NCBI GenBank assembly: GCA_028292625.1 | Contig: JAQGLY010000031.1 | Coordinates: 17,106 to 81,105, forward strand | Origin: Herbaspirillum sp. | GTDB lineage: Bacteria; Pseudomonadota; Gammaproteobacteria; Burkholderiales; Burkholderiaceae_D | Reading direction: 5' to 3' | DNA length: 64,000 bases | Shown here: piece by piece, positions 37,061-45,196 of the stretch | How the letters are laid out: every line of letters begins with the position of its first letter | How positions within the stretch are numbered: position 1 is the first letter of the stretch | The notes under the pieces: generated by a model | Database searches by the model: none | Seen by the model: the letters and a program-made list of their open reading frames with translations, nothing else | What the model was told of the DNA's origin: nothing | Translations under genes and position numbers: made by a program

Positions 37061-38638
37061 CTAGTGCGCGGCAGCGGCGCCCGCCTCGGCGCCCCCGTCG
37101 GCCGATTGGGGAGTTTTGGCTGGTTTGGTAATCCAGATAAACGGAATGATGACGATAAAGATCACCGCCGAAATCCAGAAAATATCGTTCAATCCTATCA
37201 TCGCGGCCTGCGCCGACAAATTGCGTTCGATCATGCCCAGCGTTTGCGCCTGATCCAGGCCCAGCAGATTGCGGATGCCGTCTATCGTCTGTTGCAACGC
37301 AGGGCTGTAAGGGGTGGCGTGTTCGGTCAGTTGCGCATGATGCAGGATGGTACGGTTGTTCCACGCGGTGGATGCGACCGAGGTGCCGACCGCGCCGAAG
37401 AACACGCGCACGAAACTCGACAATCCGGCCGCCGCCGGAATCTTGTCGGGCGGCAGGCCGGACAACAGCACCACCGTCAGCGGCACGAAGAACAGGGCCA
37501 TCGGAATCCCCTGCAGCAACGTGGGCAGGATCACGTGGAAAGAGTCGATCTCAAGGTTGAAGCGCGAGCGCATGTAGAAAATAATCGCGAACCCGATAAA
37601 CGCCGCCGTCGCCACCCAGCGCGCATCCATGCGCGGCAAAAATTTTCCGACAAAGGGCATCAAAATGACCGCAAAAATGCCGATCGGCGCGGTGGCCAGT
37701 CCGGCATCGATGGAGCGGTAGCCGAGATATTGCTGCATCCATTGCGGCAACAGCACCAGATTGCCGAAAAATACGCCATAGCCGATGGAAATGGCCAGCA
37801 CGCCGCCGGCGAAATTGCGTTTGGTGAACAGGTGCAGATCTACCACGGGATGTTCGTTGTTCAATTCCCATATAACGAAATACGCAAAACTGACCGCCGC
37901 CACGATGGCCAGCGTGACGATCGTCGGCGACGCAAACCAGTCCAGATCCTTGCCCTTGTCGAGCATGATCTGCAGCGACGCCACCCAGGTGATCAGCAGC
38001 GCGAGGCCGATTTTGTCGATAGGCAGATTGTAGGTCGGCGTTTCGCGCGTGCGGTAAATCGCCAGCGTGATGCCGGCGGCGAGCATCCCGACCGGAATGT
38101 TGATGTAAAAAATCCACGGCCATTTATAGGCGTCGGTGATCCATCCGCCCAGCGCCGGCCCGGCGACCGGCGCGACCACGGCGGTCATCGACCATAAGGC
38201 CAGCGCGAACGACGCGCGCGCCTTCGGATACGATCCCAGCAACAGCGCCTGCGACAGGGGCACCATCGGTCCGGCCACCAGCCCCTGCATCACGCGTGCG
38301 CCGAGCAGGATCGGCAGCGTCGGCGCCAGTCCGCACAGCCACGACGCGATCACGAACAGCAGAATCGAGGTGACGAACAGGCGCACCTGGCCGAAGCGCT
38401 GCGTAAGCCAGCCGGTCAGCGGGATCGAAATCGCGTTTGCCGCGGCGAACGAGGTGATGACCCAAGTGCCTTCGTCCACCGATACGCCCATATCGCCCGA
38501 AATGGTCGGGATGGCGACGTTGGCGATCGAGGTGTCGAGCACGTTCATGAACACCGCCAGCGACACCGCGATGGTGCCGAACAGCAGTGTGGCGCCGGTC
38601 AGCGGCGGCGGTGGTGTAAACGGCGGTCTGGTTGCCAT
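37061..38638 (-). CDS. emrB: DHA2-family multidrug efflux MFS transporter (EmrB type)
   Basis: A 525-aa inner-membrane proton-driven drug exporter with about 14 membrane segments. Hallmarks are the TM1 motif LAVFMNVLDTSIANVAIPTISGDMG, the WVITSFAAANAISIPLTGWLTQRFG segment and PVAGPALGGWITDAYKWPWIFYINIP (motif C with the GPALGGW core). It is last in the minus-strand operon, 14 bp after the EmrA-type gene. With the adaptor and outer-membrane factor it would form a tripartite pump. Substrates are unknown. Confidence 0.93.
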   Translation of the reverse strand: MATRPPFTPPPPLTGATLLFGTIAVSLAVFMNVLDTSIANVAIPTISGDMGVSVDEGTWVITSFAAANAISIPLTGWLTQRFGQVRLFVTSILLFVIASWLCGLAPTLPILLGARVMQGLVAGPMVPLSQALLLGSYPKARASFALALWSMTAVVAPVAGPALGGWITDAYKWPWIFYINIPVGMLAAGITLAIYRTRETPTYNLPIDKIGLALLITWVASLQIMLDKGKDLDWFASPTIVTLAIVAAVSFAYFVIWELNNEHPVVDLHLFTKRNFAGGVLAISIGYGVFFGNLVLLPQWMQQYLGYRSIDAGLATAPIGIFAVILMPFVGKFLPRMDARWVATAAFIGFAIIFYMRSRFNLEIDSFHVILPTLLQGIPMALFFVPLTVVLLSGLPPDKIPAAAGLSSFVRVFFGAVGTSVASTAWNNRTILHHAQLTEHATPYSPALQQTIDGIRNLLGLDQAQTLGMIERNLSAQAAMIGLNDIFWISAVIFIVIIPFIWITKPAKTPQSADGGAEAGAAAAH

Positions 38639-38652
38639 GGCTGCGCTCTCGG

Positions 38653-39927
38653 TCAGGTGCGCGGCGCGGCGACGGCATTGCCGCCGGCGCCGGCACTGCG
38701 CTTCATTGCCGCGGTGTCGGCGCCGGCGACGGTACCGGCGCCAGTACCCAGATTGCGGTTGATGATGCCACGCACGATTTCATCGGCTTGCGTATTCAGA
38801 TCCTTGTAGATCGAAGTCTGATAGTCGGTGACTGCCGGCTGCGCCTTGCCTGTGTTGCGCACATCGATGGTGGCTGTGGTGGACAGGCCGATGCGCAATG
38901 GATGGGCCTTGACTTCCTGCGGATCGAGTGTGACCCGCAGCGGCACCCGCTGCACCACCTTGATCCAGTTGCCGGACGCGTTTTGCGCCGGCAGCAACGA
39001 AAACGCGCTGCCGGTGCCGGCCGAGAACCCCTGCACCGTGCCGTGATAGATGACATCCGAGCCGTAGGCATCGGCGGTCACTTCGACCGCCTGGCCGACG
39101 CGGATGTTTTTGAGCTGGCTTTCCTTGAAATTGGCGTCGATCCAGATCTGCTCCAGCGGCACGATGGCCATCATCGGCGTGCCGGCGGCGATGCGCTGGC
39201 CGACCTGGACCGAGCGTTTCGATACAAACCCGGTAATCGGCGCGGATATGCCGACGCGGGAGTAATTCAGATAGGCGGCGCGCACCTGGGAGGCGGCATT
39301 GAGCACATTCGGATGTTCGGTGACGCTGGTTTTGTCGGTCAGCGCGCGGTTGGCGCTCAATGCGGTGCGCGCCTGCTTGAGCGCAGCGGCCGAAGTCTTG
39401 ACCGTATCCTGGGCGTGCTTCACGTCTTCCTGCGACACGGTGCCGCTGCCGAGCCCTGCCTGACGGCGACGCAAATCGTCGTTGGCGCGATCCAGATTGG
39501 TTTCGGCGGCAACGACCGCCGCTTCCAGGCTGTCGTTATTCAAAAACAGCTGGCGCGTCTGCCGCACCGCTTGCGCCAGCGCCGCTTCGGCCTGCGCCAT
39601 CGCGACCTGCGCATCGGCGGCATCCAGCTGCACCAGCGGCTGGCCGGCCTGCACGAGTTGCGTATCGTCGGCCTTGATTGCTGTGACGGTGCCGCCGATT
39701 TGCGATGAAATCTGGACCACATTGCCGCCGACATAAGCGTCGTCGGTGGATTCGAAAAAACGCGCGTACAGGAACCAATAGAGGAATAGCGCCACGGCAA
39801 TGACGAGCACGATCAGCGTCAGTATCAATAACTGCCGTTTGCGCTTGCCGTTGCGACTGCCGTTTCCGTTCGCATTCCCATTGGCTCCCGGCGCCGCCGA
39901 TGCTTGTTCTGCTTGATTGCCGCTCAT
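38653..39927 (-). CDS. emrA: HlyD/EmrA-family membrane fusion protein
   Basis: A 424-aa periplasmic adaptor linking the inner-membrane EmrB-type pump to the outer-membrane factor. A short charged cytosolic tail (rich in Asn/Gly/Lys) precedes one membrane anchor (about 33-55, LLILTLIVLVIAVALFLYWF). The EmrA signature TDDAYVGGNVVQISSQIGGTV follows. The lipoyl-like half-motifs (VQAGQPLVQLD, ISAPITGFVSKRSVQVGQRIAAG) flank a helical hairpin (about 105-195), with a beta-barrel region at about 240-340. The C terminus (about 395-424) is low-complexity Gly/Ala. Confidence 0.93.
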   Translation of the reverse strand: MSGNQAEQASAAPGANGNANGNGSRNGKRKRQLLILTLIVLVIAVALFLYWFLYARFFESTDDAYVGGNVVQISSQIGGTVTAIKADDTQLVQAGQPLVQLDAADAQVAMAQAEAALAQAVRQTRQLFLNNDSLEAAVVAAETNLDRANDDLRRRQAGLGSGTVSQEDVKHAQDTVKTSAAALKQARTALSANRALTDKTSVTEHPNVLNAASQVRAAYLNYSRVGISAPITGFVSKRSVQVGQRIAAGTPMMAIVPLEQIWIDANFKESQLKNIRVGQAVEVTADAYGSDVIYHGTVQGFSAGTGSAFSLLPAQNASGNWIKVVQRVPLRVTLDPQEVKAHPLRIGLSTTATIDVRNTGKAQPAVTDYQTSIYKDLNTQADEIVRGIINRNLGTGAGTVAGADTAAMKRSAGAGGNAVAAPRT

Positions 39928-39975
39928 GAATGACTCCGCAATGATTTGACTGATATATGAATTTGGACGAAAGAA

Positions 39976-41493
39976 TTATTGCCGGGCGGCCGGCGCCGAT
40001 GCATCGGCAGCATTGGCGCTGGCGGCGTCGGCATCGAGCCCAGCGCTGCGCGCGTCGAAGCCGCCGCCCAGTGCTTTATATAAACCGATCTGCTGATTGC
40101 GCCTATCGACTTCCAGGCTCAGCAGCATTTGCTGCTGAGCCAGCAGCGTGGTTTCCGCGGCGACCGTGGTGAGCTGCGAGGCCAGGCCCAGGCGATAGCG
40201 CTCCTGCGCCAGCGCAAATCCGCGTTGCGCGGCGGCCAGCGCTTCGCGCCGGATAGGCAATTGCGCGTCGATCGAATGAATCGCGGCGATCTGTTGCGCG
40301 ACGTCGGCATAAGCGTCATTCAAGGTCTGCTTGTAATTGGCGACAGCCAGATCGTAGGCCGCGACCTGGCCTTTCAGGTTGGCGCGCAATGCGCCGGCGT
40401 CGAAAATCGGCAGACTGATGGCGGGGCCGAAGGCAGCGGCGCTGCTGGCTCTGGTAAAAGGATTGTTGTTGAGCAGCGATTCGAAACCGATACTGGCCGA
40501 CAGATTGATGTCCGGATAAAAAAGCGCCTTGGCGACCTTGATGCCGCCGCTGGCGGCTTCCACCTGCCAGCGGGCGGCCACGATATCGGGGCGGCGGCCC
40601 AGCAAATCCAGCGGCAGATTGGCGGGCAGCGCCGGCGTGCTCAGCGTTTCGATGCGGGGCCGCTGCAATTGCATGCCGCGGTCCGGACCTTTGCCGAGCA
40701 ATGCGCCCAGCTGCTGGCGAATCACTACGATGCGGCCTTCGTTTTCCGCCAATTGCGCGCGGGCGTCGGCCTCGCTGCCGATCGACTGATTGCGTTCGAC
40801 CTGGGTATCGAGCCCGTTCTGCACCCGGCTCGCAGTCATTTTTTGCAGCGTACCGCGCTGGACGACGGTGCGGTTCAGGATGTCCTGCAAGGCATATTGC
40901 GCCGCCAATTGGTTATAGCTGGCGGCGATCGCGCTGGCCAGCGCCAGACGCGCCTGCTGCGCGCCGGCCTGCGCGGCTTTCTGTTCCGACACGGCCTGCG
41001 CCAGCGCGGCATGGTTTTTGCCCCATAGGTCGAGTTCGTAGCGCAGGCTGATCATGGCGCTCTGGCTGTTGAACCAGCCGCCGCCGTATGGGGGCGGATA
41101 AATCGACGTTGCGGAAAAGCGGTTGCGGATATAGGAGGCGCTGGCGTCGATGGACGGCAGCAACGGCGCGCCGCGTCCTTCGGCGGTGGCGCCGGCGGCA
41201 TCGATCCGCGCCTGCGCTTGCTGCAAAGTCGGATTGTTCGCCATCGCTTCGTCGATCAATGCGCTCAGTTGCGGATCGCCGAACTGTGCGACCCAGTCGG
41301 CGCTCGGCCAATTGCCGCCGCCGTCGGCGATGCTTTGCTTAGTGGCGAAGTCGCTCGGCTGCGCGAGCGAACGGCCGTCGCCGATGCCTTTGAAACTGGC
41401 GCAGCCGGCAATGAGGAGCGCCGACAGCAGGACGATACCGAGCCGGGCCGACGCCAAGCGTGCACGGCGCGGTGTGCGTAAAGTGAAATTCAT
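39976..41493 (-). CDS. NodT/OprM-type outer membrane efflux lipoprotein
   Basis: A 505-aa outer-membrane factor of the RND/MFS tripartite pump. The signal peptide ends in lipobox LIAGC (LLSALLIAGCASFKG). Two OEP repeats follow, with PNSA-like FGDPQLSALIDEAMANNPTLQQAQARID and the duplicated YNQLAAQYALQDIL / YKQTLNDAYADVAQQIAAI helices. The C terminus is Ala-rich. It is first in the operon, upstream of emrA by 48 bp, and divergent from the TetR gene across a 202-bp promoter region. Confidence 0.92.
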   Translation of the reverse strand: MNFTLRTPRRARLASARLGIVLLSALLIAGCASFKGIGDGRSLAQPSDFATKQSIADGGGNWPSADWVAQFGDPQLSALIDEAMANNPTLQQAQARIDAAGATAEGRGAPLLPSIDASASYIRNRFSATSIYPPPYGGGWFNSQSAMISLRYELDLWGKNHAALAQAVSEQKAAQAGAQQARLALASAIAASYNQLAAQYALQDILNRTVVQRGTLQKMTASRVQNGLDTQVERNQSIGSEADARAQLAENEGRIVVIRQQLGALLGKGPDRGMQLQRPRIETLSTPALPANLPLDLLGRRPDIVAARWQVEAASGGIKVAKALFYPDINLSASIGFESLLNNNPFTRASSAAAFGPAISLPIFDAGALRANLKGQVAAYDLAVANYKQTLNDAYADVAQQIAAIHSIDAQLPIRREALAAAQRGFALAQERYRLGLASQLTTVAAETTLLAQQQMLLSLEVDRRNQQIGLYKALGGGFDARSAGLDADAASANAADASAPAARQ

Positions 41494-41594
41494 GAAACGA
41501 CTCCGGATGGGCAGGTATTTTTCGTCATGTGGAAAGGTACTATCCGCAGGTTGCCGGGAAGAAATCTCGATCGGATCGGGGGGTCACCATTAGG

Positions 41595-41631
41595 ACTCGA
41601 TACGAGTAAAAGCTCGGTTTGCGATTATACT
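41595..41631. promoter_or_regulatory. Candidate TetR operator and promoter in the efflux divergent region
   Basis: ACTCG-ATA-CGAGT (41595-41607) is a perfect 5-bp inverted repeat. CTCG half-sites recur at 41613-41616 and at 41630-41633. TATACT at 41626-41631 is a good -10 for the tetR gene, placing the palindrome over its -35. The layout fits autorepression and co-control of the divergent efflux operon. Confidence 0.5.
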
Positions 41632-41695
41632 CGGGAAAACGAATAAAGGCTCCGCACCGAATTTGTCGATATTTTTAAGGCAGGCAATCCACATC

Positions 41696-42319
41696 ATGAA
41701 ACTGGAACCACGAAAAGAACCGAGGCAGGCGCGCTCCAAGGCCATGGTCGATACCATTCTCGACGCCACGGCACGGGTGTTGATCGAACGCGGCTATGCA
41801 AAGACCAACACCAATGCGGTGGCCGAAACGGCCGGCATCAGCGTTGGATCCCTGTATCAATATTTCCCGAATAAAAACGCATTGGTCATCGCGCTGCAGG
41901 AGCGGCATGTCGGCAAGATGCTGAATTTGTATCGCGAGGTGACGAGCAATATGCCGCCGGACGGGACATTGGCCGGCGAGTGCCAGGCGCTGATCGATGC
42001 GCTGGTCCACGCGCATTTGCTGGAGCCCGAGCTGAACCGGATCCTGGAAGAAGAGGTGCCAGGCTTCCATATGGCGAACGACAGCGAATTGAAACTGAAA
42101 TTTTTCGAGCAAACCAAACTGCTGTTGACCCGGCACCGGAACGAATTGACGATCGCCGATCTCGATCTGGCGGCGTTTGTGGTGGTTCGCATTTTTAAGG
42201 TATTGATCAAGGCCGTCGTGCTGCCGGTGCCGGCCGGCGTCGATGCGTCGAAGCTGCAGGCCGAAATTCTGCCAGCGGTGCTGGGCTATCTGAGGCAATC
42301 CGGCCGAAGCGGATCGTAG
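41696..42319 (+). CDS. TetR/AcrR-family transcriptional regulator
   Basis: A 207-aa repressor. The start at ATG 41696 (MKLEPRKEPRQARSKAMVD) follows AAGG; an upstream in-frame start at 41663 adds 11 residues. The N-terminal HTH is classical: ILDATARVLIERGYAKTNTNAVAETAGISVGSLYQYFPNKNALV (about 15-60). The C-terminal ligand/dimerisation domain is diverged. Being divergent from the NodT-EmrA-EmrB operon strongly suggests it is that operon's local repressor, released by a pump substrate. Confidence 0.92.
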   Translation: MKLEPRKEPRQARSKAMVDTILDATARVLIERGYAKTNTNAVAETAGISVGSLYQYFPNKNALVIALQERHVGKMLNLYREVTSNMPPDGTLAGECQALIDALVHAHLLEPELNRILEEEVPGFHMANDSELKLKFFEQTKLLLTRHRNELTIADLDLAAFVVVRIFKVLIKAVVLPVPAGVDASKLQAEILPAVLGYLRQSGRSGS

Positions 42320-42398
42320 CCGGACAAGCGCGCGGGCAGGGCGTGCGGATAATCTCTATACTTGTCGGCTATACCACCACTATGAAAAGCGAGCTCGT

Positions 42399-43271
42399 AT
42401 GAAATTCTTTGTCTGTCCACGTGCAGAGTGGGCGCTGCTAGCCGCTATTACGTTGGCGTTGAGCGCTTGCGCGAGTACCGCTTCCAAGGTGAATGCGCCG
42501 GTGGCGTCCCTGTCCGCCGGGCAAATCGCCGCGATTGTCGACAGTCCCGATCGCAGTGCGGCCGATCGCCGCAACGATCCCTACCGAAAACCCGATAAGG
42601 TGCTCGCCTTTATCGGCGTGAGGCCCGGCATGACGGCGCTGGATTTAAGCGCCGGGGGCGGCTATACCACCGAGCTGCTGGCGCGCGCGGTCGGACCCGC
42701 TGGGCGCGTCTATGGGCAAAGCCCGCCACCCGACGCAAATGCCGCTGCGCATGCCGCGGCCGTCGCGGAGGGCGCATCTTTTCCTGCCGCCGCGGCAACA
42801 AGCGCGCCGGCGCCGGCGGCCGTACGCAAGACGACGCCGCAAATGCTGGCCGACAGAGCGGCCAATCCCGCCGTCGCCAATATCGTTTCGGTGGTGCGAA
42901 AGTTCGAGGATCCCGTCCCGTCCCAACTCGACGGCAAGCTCGATCTGGTCACGCTGATGTTCAATTATCACGATCTCGGTCATTGGGGCGTGGATCGCGC
43001 CCAGATGAACCAGGCGGTTTTCGCGGCGCTTAAACCGGGCGGCATGTTCGTCATCGCCGACCACTCGGGACGGCCGGGCACCGGCATTTCGGAGTCGGGA
43101 ACCCTGCATCGTATCGAAGAAGTCTTCCTGAAACGGGAGGTGGAAGCGGCCGGTTTCAGATTGGCCGATGAAGGCGATTTCCTGCGCAATCCCGCCGATC
43201 CGCGCGACAGGAACACGCCGGAACCGCCGATGCCCAAAGACGGATTCGTGCTGAAATTCGTTAAGCCGTAA
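42399..43271 (+). CDS. Predicted exported class I methyltransferase-like lipoprotein (COG4798 type)
   Basis: A 290-aa protein. The N terminus has a signal sequence ending in lipobox LSAC (about residues 20-24), predicting a lipid-anchored periplasmic protein. A Rossmann-type methyltransferase fold follows: motif I ALDLSAGGGYTTELLARAVG, a post-I segment GRVYGQSPPP, then an Ala/Pro-rich low-complexity insert (about 105-145), LDLVTLMFNYHDLGHWG (motif IV region) and LKPGGMFVIADHSG. Such predicted methyltransferases with signal sequences are known as a family, but the substrate and how SAM would be supplied outside the cytoplasm are not known. It is a single-gene unit. Confidence 0.75.
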   Translation: MKFFVCPRAEWALLAAITLALSACASTASKVNAPVASLSAGQIAAIVDSPDRSAADRRNDPYRKPDKVLAFIGVRPGMTALDLSAGGGYTTELLARAVGPAGRVYGQSPPPDANAAAHAAAVAEGASFPAAAATSAPAPAAVRKTTPQMLADRAANPAVANIVSVVRKFEDPVPSQLDGKLDLVTLMFNYHDLGHWGVDRAQMNQAVFAALKPGGMFVIADHSGRPGTGISESGTLHRIEEVFLKREVEAAGFRLADEGDFLRNPADPRDRNTPEPPMPKDGFVLKFVKP

Positions 43272-43280
43272 AGCGTTCGG

Positions 43281-43300
43281 GCAACGCGCAAGCGCGTTCC
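43281..43300 (+). other. GC-rich hairpin after the methyltransferase-like gene
   Basis: AACGCGC (43283-43289), AA, GCGCGTT (43292-43298) form a 7-bp palindrome just after the stop codon, flanked by GGGC and GCCC that can extend pairing. No T-tract; possibly a Rho-dependent or mRNA-end structure. Confidence 0.4.
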
Positions 43301-43390
43301 GCCCCCATGAATGGAAGGCCGGGCGCACGCACGGCGTCCTATCGGCTAATATGATTCGGATATTTAAAATCGACAGCAGGCGGGGGAACC

Positions 43391-44023
43391 ATGGGATTTC
43401 TCGGGAGTATGCGCGGCGTTGCCGCCGTGAGCGGTTTGTTCTGCGCCGTTGCCAGCGCAGCCGCATGGGCTGAAACGGTGAACGTGGCCGTGACCGATTC
43501 GGCCGGCACGGCGGTGCCCGATGCGGTGGTGTATGCGGAAGCCGCAGGCGGGCAAACGCTGCCGAAAGTAATGACGCCGGCCGAAATTGCGCAGAAAGAT
43601 CAACAGTTCTGGCCGTTCGTTACCGTGGTGCAGACAGGTACCTCGGTGACCTTCCAGAATCGGGATAAAGTGCAGCGCCAGGTGTATTCTTTTTCTCCGG
43701 CCAAGGTGTTCGAATTGACGCTGTATCCCGGCAATGCGGCGGCGCCGACGGTCGTATTCGACAAGGCAGGCACGGTCTTGATCGGTTGCAATCTTTACGA
43801 TCAGATGATCGCTTACGTCCACGTGGTCGATACTCCGTATTTCGCCAAGACCGACGCCGCCGGCAATGCACGGCTGGAGAACCTGCCCGACGGCAAGTAT
43901 GCGCTGAAAACCTGGCATTACGCGATGCCGGCCGGCGTCCCCGCACCGGAACAGCCGCTCATCATGCAGGGGAAACCGGCGAACGCGACGGTCAAGCTCA
44001 ACACCGGAATCGCAAGCGATTAA
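43391..44023 (+). CDS. Cupredoxin-like exported protein lacking the usual metal-ligand histidines
   Basis: A 210-aa exported protein (signal peptide to AAAWA), often labelled methylamine utilization protein. It starts at ATG 43391 behind GGGGGAA. The family pattern is recognisable: a carboxypeptidase-regulatory-like first strand set (VNVAVTDSAGTAVPDAVVYAE), a cupredoxin-like region (FVTVVQTGTSVTFQNRDKVQRQVYSFSPAKVFELTLYPG; VLIGCNLYDQMIAYVHVVDTP) and a C-terminal repeat strand set. Family members as I recall them have PHV, RHHVYSF and GCNIHDWM; here these read PFV, QRQVYSF and GCNLYDQM, so all candidate His ligands are replaced while Cys and Met remain. A copper role is therefore doubtful. It stands alone between an unrelated gene and galU. 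Confidence 0.75.
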   Translation: MGFLGSMRGVAAVSGLFCAVASAAAWAETVNVAVTDSAGTAVPDAVVYAEAAGGQTLPKVMTPAEIAQKDQQFWPFVTVVQTGTSVTFQNRDKVQRQVYSFSPAKVFELTLYPGNAAAPTVVFDKAGTVLIGCNLYDQMIAYVHVVDTPYFAKTDAAGNARLENLPDGKYALKTWHYAMPAGVPAPEQPLIMQGKPANATVKLNTGIASD

Positions 44024-44051
44024 GGCGTTAAGGAGGAGAGGGAGGCGACGC

Positions 44052-45023
44052 TTAATTAATCAGTTCGAACGGTGCGCGCTTTTTGTCGGCAGGCACCCTC
44101 TCATGCGCTTTGGCGTCGATGCGCAGATCGGACAGATCCATCATTTCGGGCAGCTTGAGTTTCAGATGCGCGGCGAACTCGTCGCCGATTTCGTGATGCT
44201 TCAGGCCCATCGCCACGGTCGCTTTCAGATAACCGAGTTTTGACCCGCAATCGTAGCGGCTGCCATCGAAACGGTAGGCATGCACCGCCTCATTTTTCAA
44301 CAGCGCGGCGATACCGTCGGTCAACTGGATTTCGCCGCCGGCGCCTTTGTCCAGCTTTTCCAGGTACGAGAAGATTTTATTGGTCAATACATAGCGGCCG
44401 ACCACCGCCAGCGTCGACGGCGCAAGCTCCGGCGCCGGTTTCTCAACCATTGCGCCGATCAGGTCCAAATTCTTTTGATAGGGCGACACGCTGACGATCC
44501 CATACTGCCGGGTTTCGCTGCGGGGCACGTTTTGCACGGCGAGCAGGCTTTTGCCTTCGCGCGCGAAGATGCGGGTCATTTGCGCCAGTACCGGCAATTG
44601 TCCGGCGTCGACATCCATGAAGTCGTCGGCCAGCACCACTGCGAACGGTTCGTCGCCGACCACCGGGCGGGCGCACAGCACCGCATGCCCGAGACCCAGC
44701 GGCGCCGATTGGCGGATGAAAATGCAGTTCACATGTTTCGGGATAACGTTCTGGACGTAATCCAGCAGTTGGGTCTTGCCGGCGGCTTCGAGCTCCGCTT
44801 CCAGTTCGTAGGCTTTATCGAAATGGTCTTCGATGGCGCGCTTGTTCCGTCCGGTAATGAAAATCAGTTCGGTGATGCCCGCGGCGACGGCTTCCTCCAC
44901 TGCGTACTGAATCAGCGGTTTATCGACAATCGGCAACATTTCCTTGGGTTGGGCTTTGGTTGCGGGAAGGAAACGGCTACCGAGGCCGGCGACGGGAAAC
45001 ACGGCTTTTCTGATAATGGGCAT
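44052..45023 (-). CDS. galU: UTP-glucose-1-phosphate uridylyltransferase
   Basis: Makes UDP-glucose from glucose 1-phosphate and UTP, feeding exopolysaccharide, LPS core and trehalose synthesis. The 323-aa product starts [45 protein letters not shown] (nucleotide-binding loop and K-P-L segment). [36 protein letters not shown] and EIQLTDGI follow. It is about 25 aa longer at the C terminus than the shortest homologues. A 16-bp palindrome resembling an RcsAB box lies 107 bp upstream of its start, in the nadE-galU gap. Confidence 0.96.
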   Translation of the reverse strand: MPIIRKAVFPVAGLGSRFLPATKAQPKEMLPIVDKPLIQYAVEEAVAAGITELIFITGRNKRAIEDHFDKAYELEAELEAAGKTQLLDYVQNVIPKHVNCIFIRQSAPLGLGHAVLCARPVVGDEPFAVVLADDFMDVDAGQLPVLAQMTRIFAREGKSLLAVQNVPRSETRQYGIVSVSPYQKNLDLIGAMVEKPAPELAPSTLAVVGRYVLTNKIFSYLEKLDKGAGGEIQLTDGIAALLKNEAVHAYRFDGSRYDCGSKLGYLKATVAMGLKHHEIGDEFAAHLKLKLPEMMDLSDLRIDAKAHERVPADKKRAPFELIN

Positions 45024-45129
45024 GGTATTTTCTTCGGAAGATGAACGTAAACCTGAGCTTAGGGTCCGGACGTCCCAGCTTGTATAGGTGCAAAGCCTTT
45101 TGATTTGTAGGATTTGAAGAAGCTCGTCT

Positions 45130-45145
45130 ATAGGACTAATCCTAT
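45130..45145. promoter_or_regulatory. Rcs-box-like palindrome upstream of galU
   Basis: ATAGGACTAATCCTAT: 6-bp perfect arms (ATAGGA/TCCTAT) around CTAA. Its core, TAGGACTAATCCTA, is the exact reverse complement of the 14-mer at 62457-62470. It resembles the enterobacterial RcsAB consensus (TAAGAATATTCCTA, from memory). It is the proposed binding site for the RcsB-like regulator at 61083-61739. It lies between the nadE stop and the galU start. Confidence 0.6.
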
Positions 45146-45196
45146 TTCGGAGTGCGGGCCTCTATCCATATTGCGTCAGCGATAGAAGACACGTAT

